The translations under genes were made by a program, and so were the position numbers. The notes under the pieces are model-generated. The model did no database searches, had not been told where the DNA came from, and saw nothing but the letters and a program-made list of their open reading frames with translations. A DNA stretch of 64,000 nt from Chrysopilus asiliformis (taxonomy: Eukaryota; Arthropoda; Insecta; Diptera; Rhagionidae), in NCBI GenBank assembly GCA_964034945.1, contig OZ035962.1:27215530-27279529 (forward strand), read 5' to 3'. Positions 57,129-64,000 of this stretch are shown here, one piece after another (position 1 is the first letter of the stretch; every line of letters starts with the position of its first letter).

Positions 57129-59525
57129 ATGGCAGAACAATTAGAATTAGATCAATTAGCCGAATCTGAGCTTTTGCGTTTGCAGAAACAGGTAAAAACC
57201 CTAACAAATCTACTATTTGGCCACAGACGTAGTTTTCTAACATTAAAGTTTTATTTTTTTTTAAATGTCGATTTACCCTAGTTATTTTTCAACAGTGAAT
57301 AAGCAATTTTAAATAACAATGTGTAAATAATATTTTATTAAAATATTTAAATTTTAGCTTCGGTCTATGGAAAATGAATTACAAAGCCTGTTAGATGACA
57401 AAAAGCTACGTATAAAAAAGCAAAATAAATTAATTTCGACATTGCAAAAGGAACATGAACAGCTAAAATCGGATATTTCTATTTTACAAGAAGGACCACA
57501 TGTTAAACGACAGACTGAGGTAAAATCAAATGAAAAACAAAATATTTCCATACGAATATTTAAGGAACTTGCTAATCTCAATTCTACCGATTATGATATT
57601 CAGAATTAGTAACTTTAAATATTGGACCTCTTTTTCAGGCACAAAATATTTTATTAACAACAAATGATTTAATCGTTTTCATAAATTTTTGTTTAGCTTG
57701 AAAGAAAACTTGAAGACCTAATTGAACATCACGAGGACATGCAAAAAGTTTTAAAGCAAGAAAAAACTAATCTCTGGGAACTTGAAGAACATTTAAAAAA
57801 GGTAACGAAAGATTTAAGAAGTGTTTTTCCATAAAATACGACACGGTAATTTTTGCTTTATCTAATCGATCCCTCCCCCCTCCTCGTTTTTCTTCGCAAT
57901 ATCGTTTCTTTCGTGATTTTTGAAAGAAATTCTATACTAAAAGCCAGAAAGTATTTCCTTCTAAAAGCGTGACCGGCTTCGCTTCTAAAAGCGTGCTCTA
58001 AACTTTTAAAGTGAATTTAATGTATTTATTAAACAGATTGAAAAAGAAATCGATGCTCTTCGGAAAAACGAGGTAACCGACATCTGCTACAAGGAAACCA
58101 TTGTCAAAGTACAAAAGGATGTCGTCAAGCTTGAAAATCGCCTTGATGTGGCGAATAAGCGATGCAGTGCAGTTTTAACGGAAAATGCAAAATTGCGTGA
58201 ATCGATCGATCACATGTTAAGGGACAGGTAAGTACTGTTAATATATTTTTTTCACTTTTCAAAAAGTCTTAAATAATTTTGATTTTTCAGAGCCCATTTC
58301 AACGACATGTGGCAAGCAATGGTAACGCAATTCAATCAAGGTAAAAAAACCATAATGGACTTAATTGAACAGTCAACGATAGCGTATGATCAAAGGGAAG
58401 AACTCTGTGGAAAATTGCAAACATTAAAAGATAAAAGCGAATCGGACAAATTGATACACATTCAGGTAAGGTACAAAAAAACTGGTATAGAATTATAAAA
58501 ATAGAAAAAAAAGAAATAGTATTAGAAGAAACATAGACCTTGACAACAGTAAAGGTTAAGATAATAATTAACTGAAATGTATGTAACTGATAACAAAAAA
58601 TAATAGGAAATGCGAGAACTTCAACGAAAATTGGAGCACGACGCTAAGCTTCAGCAGTTCTACGACGCCAAAGGTCAAAGACGGGTCAATACGGAGTTGG
58701 AAGCTCGGGAGGCCAACAAGAAGCTTGCACTCAGGGACGAACTCGAGAAGAAATTAAGTGACTATAATAATATTATAGCACGGATTAAGGTGAATATCAA
58801 CATTTCAAAAAATAGGACATCATTGAATTGCTAAGTGTCGAAATTTCCATTTTGAAGCTCCTTGCGAAGGAGGATAGCATCGAGCTGTTAACCCAACAAT
58901 TCACGACCCTTGAGGAAGAGAACTTTGCTCTATTCAATTACGTAAACGAACTCAGCCATGAAGTCGAAGTTCTAAATGAAGTTGTCCAACAACTTGGCTA
59001 CGAAATCGGTAAATGTCCATAAAAGTTATTCCCAAATTATTTACAAACCGACAAAAAAAACTTTCAATCTTCAGAAACTCAAAAGGCATTCGAAAAAGAA
59101 AACGAATTCAAACGGAAGACGGAAACTTTGGAACATTTGGAGGGACAGAAAGCAATCCTTATGGCGAAATCTGAGCGGGCTTCAGCTGGAAAGAAGGAAT
59201 TGGATGAAAAACTTAAGGAACTTCTTGGGGGAATCGAAAATATCTTTGAGTAAGAGATGAAGTGATAAAATGAGAAAGTTTCAGTGATAATTGATTTTTT
59301 ATTTTCAGTCTAATAAAATGTGATGATGCGCCAATTTTAAGTGTTCTAGGAACGAAGAACTTTTTAACGTTGCATAATGTAAAGTTATATTTGGGAGTAA
59401 TCGAGAAACGAATTAATAATATTATTAGCAACATGAATATCGATGAGTCGCCAGCCAAGATTTTGGCCAAGAAGGATCGAATTCCAAAGTTCAATGTAAA
59501 GGATTCCGTTAAAATAAAGAGTTGA
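57129..59525 (+). CDS. ODAD1: Outer dynein arm docking complex subunit (CCDC114/CCDC63 family)
   Basis: Long coiled-coil protein of the complex that anchors outer dynein arms to axonemal doublets. Exons: 57129-57191, 57358-57519, 57697-57801, 58037-58227, 58291-58465, 58607-58789, 58858-59008, 59075-59249, 59309-59525; all GT-AG, phases join, 473 aa. It starts MAEQLELDQLAESELLRLQKQ. Diagnostic blocks: ENRLDVANKRCSAVLTENAK, DLIEQSTIAYDQREEL, EMRELQRKLEHDAKLQQFYD and EEENFALFNYVNELSHEVE, each matching CCDC114/CCDC63. The C-terminus is basic (KKDRIPKFNVKDSVKIKS). The 68-bp intron 58790-58857 restores IARIKLLAKEDSIELL. AATAAA at 59878-59883. In insects expression should be mainly testis (sperm) and possibly chordotonal neurons; that is inference. 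Choice between CCDC114 and CCDC63 orthology is open. Confidence 0.93.
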
Positions 59526-59995
59526 GAATTCTAAGTTGAGAATTCAAAGTTGTCTTTTTTTCGATGTAATTCTAAAGATGTAATTCTAAAGAATTTAGTT
59601 TTGTAAAATGTCCATTGAGAATTGGTTTCATAGACCGATTTTTTTATTAAATACTCTTGCCATTTTGAAGAGAAGTTTTTGATCTCAAACCAACAGTTTC
59701 TAATTTTTAAAACAGTTGAATTTGTTTGATTTTTTTTATAATTTTTTAAGGACTTGTGTCGTGTTAGAAACTGTCCAAAAACTACGACACACCTTCAGCA
59801 GATATCAAAGAAGCGTGATGAGAGCGGCGATTAACTCTTTTATATAACTTGATATAAATATATATATAAATATAAATAATAAACATAAAAAATCGACTAA
59901 TGGGACGGTAATTCAGAATTTCTTAACAAAAAACAAAAATCATAAAAATATTTTTTTTTTATTTGAATTTTGCGTTTTGTACTACAATTCAAGTA
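59526..59995. other. ODAD1 3' flank
   Basis: AT-rich 3' UTR and flank with the polyadenylation signal near 59,878. Confidence 0.55.
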
Positions 59996-60590
59996 AAAAA
60001 CATAACAAAAGCTATAATTGCCAATCTGGCAATCATTGGAGACCCGTATGGTGATATTCGTATCAAAATTCGAACAGTTATACCAAAATTCCACTTTGAA
60101 GTCAAACTTTCCAATAAGATTTTTTTTAATTTATTCCAATCGGATTTTGATGTATGGGAGTTTTATGTAGAATCATATCCTAAATAACTTTTGTTCTTGA
60201 ACTTTTTTGATAAGATGCACCGTTTTTGAGATATTCACAAAAAACGATTTCGTTCGTATGGGGGGTACCCCCCCCTAATGGTCCATTTTTGCCCATTAAC
60301 GAACGTAGCCTCGAATTTTACGAAAAACGGACCTGTGCAAAATTTTAAGTCTCTAGCTCAATCCGTGCGCCCGCAATCCGCGCCACAGACAGACAGACAG
60401 ACAGACAGACAAACGGACAGACGGACAGACGGACGGACAGACGGACGGACATGCAAAAATTAAATATTTTTATCATTCTAAACACACTGGTGTTATTCAT
60501 TTTTTTGTGCGATGACGGGATCTTGGCGTTACAAACGGTAAGGCAAAGTTAATATACCCTTTGGTTTCATCATACGGGTATAAACATAGC
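59996..60590 (+). mobile_element. Family B element, full copy (plus orientation)
   Basis: ACCCGTATGGTGA at about 60045 and TCATACGGGT near 60575 are the inverted ends, with outward similarity to the 35-kb copy (AAAAGCTATAATTGCCAA). The interior contains GGGGGGTACCCCCCCC, 'CTCTAGCTCAATCCGTGCG' and a GACA/GACG microsatellite at 60,382-60,451. It lies between ODAD1 and SNRNP25. No coding capacity. Confidence 0.8.
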
Positions 60591-61095
60591 AAAAAAAAAG
60601 GACGAAGAGCGCGTCCGAGGATGCAAAAGCGTCAATGGTAGCTAACATACACATAGACAATGTGTAAATCATATTTCACACATTAAATGTAAAAATTCCG
60701 GTCCAAGTTCAGTTTTTACGAACAGAAAAAGGAAAATGAACATAAAATTATTTACGCAGATGGAAATTGTTTTAAAAAATTGTGGTTTTGTTTATTCTTC
60801 AGTGTGTGCGTGAGCTGTCAAAAGAAAAATATCTACGACTTGACTACCATAACTCTACCATAACTCTGGAAACGAATAACTCTGGAAACGAACGCGCTCT
60901 GGAAACCGAACTAAACAAATTTGACAGTTACACTCAGCTGTTATTGGAAGGAATAATATTTTTAATTCAGTTCATTTCTATTAAAAAAGGATACTAGGTT
61001 CATTACAAAAATTTAGTAAATTAAATTTTTTTAGAGCCAACAGTAGAGGTATTTAGAAAACTAATCATTTTTTTTATTTCTCAAAAACCAGCCAA
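60591..61095. other. SNRNP25 upstream region
   Basis: Probable promoter/5' UTR. A short internal repeat, 'CATAACTCTACCATAACTCT' followed by AACTCTGGAAACGAA-type units, spans 60,848-60,908. Confidence 0.45.
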
Positions 61096-61868
61096 ATGAG
61101 TGAAAAATCAAAACAGAAGCCTAAACCCAATAAGGACCCATCTTTAAAATACTCAGAAAATACAGGAACCGGATTTAAAAGTCATCAAGCACTGTGTAAT
61201 TTTACAGAGAAAACTTTAGCCAAACTTTTCGCGAAGGATGAGTTACTATCAGACATTCCTGGCGATATTTCACACGAAGAAGTGTTGGATCAGGTAACAA
61301 AAAAACATTTAACACGAAGATGATGAAGGGTTTTTTAAATGAATGCCAATAGTTTTTAAGAATTTGCACTGTAAGATTTTTTATATTAGTCATAACTCTA
61401 TTTTTTCATGTAGATTGCTCTCGTAAAAGGCCTGTCGATAACGGTTTACATTGAACGGCAGTTTTTTCCGAAACTAAAAATTGTCGTAAGTATATTTAAA
61501 TCTGATTTATTGTTAAAATATTTAAAATACTGAATAATATTTCGTTTTAGGTGCCACATTCCAAATGTTCAGTGCTGGATCTCAGAAAAGCTATCCGAAG
61601 GGCTGTGGATTTAGGACGGAAAAGGGCGAAAAATTCAGAACGTTTTAGTGATTATGAGAGGACTAGGAAGCTTTCGTGGAAATACATTTGGCGAACATTT
61701 TGTTTAACATTGAAGGGAAAACCTTTAAAAGATCATGAACTACTGTCTGATTACGGAATTATTAATAAGACTAACTTAAAATTTATGAAAAGATCGAAGT
61801 TGGAAAGGCAAGGAAAACAGAAAAGTTTTAAAAGTAAAGAACTGCCACAAGTTCACAAAATGATTTAA
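61096..61868 (+). CDS. SNRNP25: U11/U12 small nuclear ribonucleoprotein 25 kDa protein
   Basis: Component of the U11 snRNP, which recognises 5' splice sites of U12-type introns in the minor spliceosome. Exons 61096-61293, 61414-61485 and 61551-61868, all in phase 0, give 195 aa. After a basic N-terminus (residues 1-45) the protein reads LLSDIPGDISHEEVLDQIAL, matching human DLPIQVTLEEVNSQIAL. A ubiquitin-like fold follows with SVLDLRKAIRRAV, the near-invariant SWKYIWRTFCLT (human SWSYVWRTYHLT), and LLSDYGIINKTNLKFMKR. The C-terminus is a basic tail. AATAAA at 61902-61907. Its own introns look U2-type (GTAACA, GTAAGT donors). The N- and C-terminal extensions make it longer than human (132 aa). 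Confidence 0.94.
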
Positions 61869-62129
61869 TTTAGTTAATTTTTTATTGAATTATTAAAAAG
61901 AAATAAATGTATTTTTCCTAACAAAAGCGTATTTTAAGCTATTATTCGAAATATTTCAAATGAACCGCCAAAAACACATCTGTTTTCCAATTTTCCCAAA
62001 ACGAATATATTGGAAACAATTACTTGTCAAACAAGTGTCAAAAACTATACACATTCGTCACCGTTTTGGACAAAAGTCCAACTGGTCAGTGATAAAAATA
62101 AACAGTTGAAGTGAATTTTCAGAGCAATA
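61869..62129. other. SNRNP25 / PLPP6 intergenic region
   Basis: Only 261 bp separate the two coding regions on the same strand; it holds the SNRNP25 polyadenylation signal and must hold the PLPP6 promoter. Confidence 0.6.
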
Positions 62130-62911
62130 ATGTCAGGAGTAAGTAAAAAAAATATCTAGATACAATATTTAATTAACAACAATGATTTAATAGAGAATAG
62201 ATCCGAAAACGAGGCTGGAAGATGATGAAAAAAGATCAATCCCACCTTGGATACAGAAATTATTGGCCTACGATGTTGAGATAACAAAAAGATTCGTTTC
62301 GTATTCCCTAAATTTCGTTCCCATGCGATCACTGCAGAAAAACTGCAAATTCTTAGAATATTCGTGTCATGGAATTGTTTGGCTAGTCTGTTGGATCGCC
62401 TTCGGCTGGTTATTCGACAACAAAAGCCTCTACCAAATGCAAGTAAACATGATCTTGGGGCTGCTCCTGGACATAGTTTTCGTAGCGTTAATTAAGGCAG
62501 CGACCAGAAGACGTCGTCCCACAATCAATGACGACATATTTTCTATTGGGCCGGACAAATTCAGCTTCCCATCTGGGCATGCATCGCGGGCGTTCTACGT
62601 TCTGTACTTCTTCATAGCCCTGCACCCCCTGCAGTGGATTTTTTGGCCACCAGTATTTGCCTGGGCCATCAGCGTTGCCTTATCGAGGCTCCTGCTGTAC
62701 AGACATCACATATTGGACGTTTGTGCAGGGGTTATTCTCGGGCTTTTGGAAGGTTTGCATTGAATTTTTCTTATAAATCTTTGAAATTTATATGATATAC
62801 TTTTCAGGTGTCCTCATGGGGCTGTTATGGTTGGGGCCTGAGACTTCCAGCTGGTTTATGGCGTGGATAACGGAAGATAATGTCCCTGGTGGACCCGATG
62901 AAAGCACATAA
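62130..62911 (+). CDS. PLPP6: Polyisoprenoid diphosphate/phosphate phosphohydrolase (PAP2, PLPP6 type)
   Basis: ER-membrane PAP2 phosphatase; the vertebrate relative PLPP6 acts on presqualene, farnesyl and geranylgeranyl diphosphates. Exons 62130-62138 (only MSG), 62194-62752 and 62808-62911, 223 aa. All three PAP2 signatures are present: K(x)6RP at residues 104-112 (KAATRRRRP), PSGH at 129-132 and SR(x)5H(x)3D at 167-178 (SRLLLYRHHILD). The catalytic pair would be His132 and His174. Several hydrophobic segments flank them (about 64-77, 87-103, 135-150, 152-166, 179-200). The N-terminal EDDEKRSIPPW and 'SCHGIVWLVCW' fit the PLPP6 subgroup (ISGHGIPWLL in human) and not lipid phosphate phosphatases. 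The nine-base first coding exon is supported by phase and a good GTAAGT donor, but is the least certain part. Confidence 0.92.
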
Positions 62912-63305
62912 AGAAATCATGTATGGCTATTTTTTCATGATTCATTGATAAGAAGCGGATTCAGGCTTCTATTTTTTCAAGTTCTTATCGTATTTGATAT
63001 TGACTATGTTTGTTTTATTCCTTGTTTTGTTTATTCTCATCTAGTTTTGCCAATACATGAATTTTGATAAAAGTCAATAGAATTTAAATAACTTATTAAG
63101 ACATTTAGAAAAACATATTGAAATACAAATTATGTTGAAAATTTATCTAATCTTTTTTTGTGGATTTTATCAAGGGAATCGGTATCTGGACGTCTTCAAG
63201 AGTCTACTACTTCATACTCTATTGAAAAATTACTTTCATTATCTTTTTTTTTTTTGAATTATAAGTAAAAAACATAAATCGTTACTTCTAATATTTTATT
63301 AGTCT
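62912..63305. other. Convergent 3' flank
   Basis: 3' sides of PLPP6 (+) and the unnamed minus-strand gene. A minus-strand AATAAA (63300-63295) lies five bases past the stop of the minus gene, so its 3' UTR may be very short. Confidence 0.5.
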
Positions 63306-64000
63306 TCACAATGTGTACATTTGAATTGCTTTTGGCATCAAATATATCCTAATTGGCCTCACTTCATACGGTTCACTGTCTATCGAATAGAAAACTTCCT
63401 TATCATCTGTGCTAATTTTTTCTGGTTGAATTTCTATCGTCCTGGCAAGAATTTGTTCCTTGCTACTACCCTCATTCGTTCGTATCCTCTTCCAACTCTC
63501 CGATATAAATTCAAATCCAGAATCAATCTTTTTACTCAATTCGATCTTAACCTCCGGAACTTGATTTTCATCGTGGTCTATTGTGAGAAGCACTTCTGTG
63601 GGATTTATATCGAATGTGATTTCCTTGGAACAGTTTTCATTGACCACCTTCGAATAGTCGACGGCTGGTTGCACTCGCTGCTGGCCTAATTTGAATCTCG
63701 GAATGAATCTCGACCACCAGCGTGTACTTCCTAAACTTTGTGTGTTTTCTTTAACATAGCAATTGCTGCATCCTGGACAGGGTAATGTGTAGGTAAGTTT
63801 TGCTTTGCAATTCCACGTTAAGTTGTTACTAAATGCATTGAACAGAGAGGAGGTGTACTCTCGCAAGGATCCAGTGTACCAATATTTATCTCTAAGAGAA
63901 ATCGCATCCCGATAAGCGCCCCATTGAAGTCCACCAACCGCGAAAATGGGCTTAAGACCCGCTTCCTGGTCAATCACTTGAATTTTCAATACATCCTTTG
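63306..64000 (-). CDS. Unrecognised protein, C-terminal 231 residues, runs off right edge
   Basis: Open from the window edge to TGA at 63308-63306 with no internal stop, so the true start and any upstream exons are outside (the TTG at 63989 is not a start). I do not recognise the family. Visible: an N-terminal part with VLKIQVIDQEAGLKPIFAVG and aromatic-rich WGAYRDAISLRDKYWYTGS; N-glycosylation sequons NLT and NCS; and a cysteine cluster CPGCSNC with further Cys, which suggests an extracellular or lumenal protein. The second half is Glu/Lys/Ile-rich and probably beta-structured (VLLTIDHDENQVPEVKIELS, EPYEVRPIRIYL). No transmembrane segment is seen in this part. Codon use and length make it clearly coding. 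Convergent with PLPP6. Confidence 0.8.
   Translation of the reverse strand, partial: KDVLKIQVIDQEAGLKPIFAVGGLQWGAYRDAISLRDKYWYTGSLREYTSSLFNAFSNNLTWNCKAKLTYTLPCPGCSNCYVKENTQSLGSTRWWSRFIPRFKLGQQRVQPAVDYSKVVNENCSKEITFDINPTEVLLTIDHDENQVPEVKIELSKKIDSGFEFISESWKRIRTNEGSSKEQILARTIEIQPEKISTDDKEVFYSIDSEPYEVRPIRIYLMPKAIQMYTL

Noticed and set aside
57354..57581. Minus-strand 75-codon frame
   Set aside because: Shadow of ODAD1 exon 2.
1..64000. CRISPR arrays, bacterial operons, rRNA and tRNA genes
   Set aside because: No regularly spaced direct repeats with unique spacers; no tRNA B-box in a foldable context; the gene structure is eukaryotic. GACA tracts are microsatellites.

Overview
The window is AT-rich animal nuclear DNA, most likely from an insect. 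Genes are split by GT-AG introns, many of them under 100 bp and one of 46 kb. The encoded proteins are typically metazoan (an SR splicing factor, a BICD-family dynein adaptor, an outer-dynein-arm docking subunit, a U11/U12 snRNP protein and a polyisoprenoid phosphatase). Non-coding DNA is full of short arthropod-type repeats with (GACA)n tails or terminal inverted repeats. I cannot fix the insect order.

Layout. Left end, 1-2 kb, minus strand: SRSF1/SF2, whose RS-domain exon lies beyond the left edge. From 3.17 to 54.4 kb, minus strand: one BICD-related adaptor gene (BICDL/Bicdr type, 540 aa, 9 coding exons). Eight exons are packed into 3.2-8.0 kb. The first exon, which carries the dynein-binding AAxxG motif, sits 46 kb away at 54.2-54.4 kb. 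Almost three quarters of the window is therefore one intron. Right end, 57-64 kb: ODAD1/CCDC63-type docking protein (+), SNRNP25 (+), a PLPP6-type phosphatase (+) and, convergent with it, the 3' part of an unrecognised Cys-containing protein (-) that runs off the right edge.

The giant intron holds no gene I can recognise. It is a graveyard of small elements: (A) a GACA-tailed element with about three tandem internal units (copies at 1, 22.1 and 33.4 kb); (B) a roughly 550-bp element bounded by ACCCGTATGGTGA inverted repeats (35.3 and 60.0 kb, with diverged fragments at 2.5, 42.4 and 45.0 kb); (C) a GTGACG...TTTATGGACAGCC family; (D) a pair at 30.4 and 33.0 kb; several TIR/foldback elements (7.0, 16.1, 19.7, 22.6, 30.0 kb); and one dead reverse-transcriptase fragment at 38.9 kb. 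Three plus-strand segments (37.13, 40.00 and 41.82 kb) look like exons with good splice signals, but their order does not make one gene; the 37.13 kb one looks like a terminal exon broken by a single-base slip.

Working together: SRSF1 and SNRNP25 are both pre-mRNA splicing factors (major/regulatory and minor spliceosome). The BICD-related protein and ODAD1 both serve dynein, the first cytoplasmic and the second axonemal. I see no operon-like logic linking them; this looks like ordinary gene neighbourhood. I did not find a convincing undescribed system. The points most worth following are the 46-kb intron that isolates the dynein-binding exon, the possible nested exons, and the unusual inverted-repeat arrangements.
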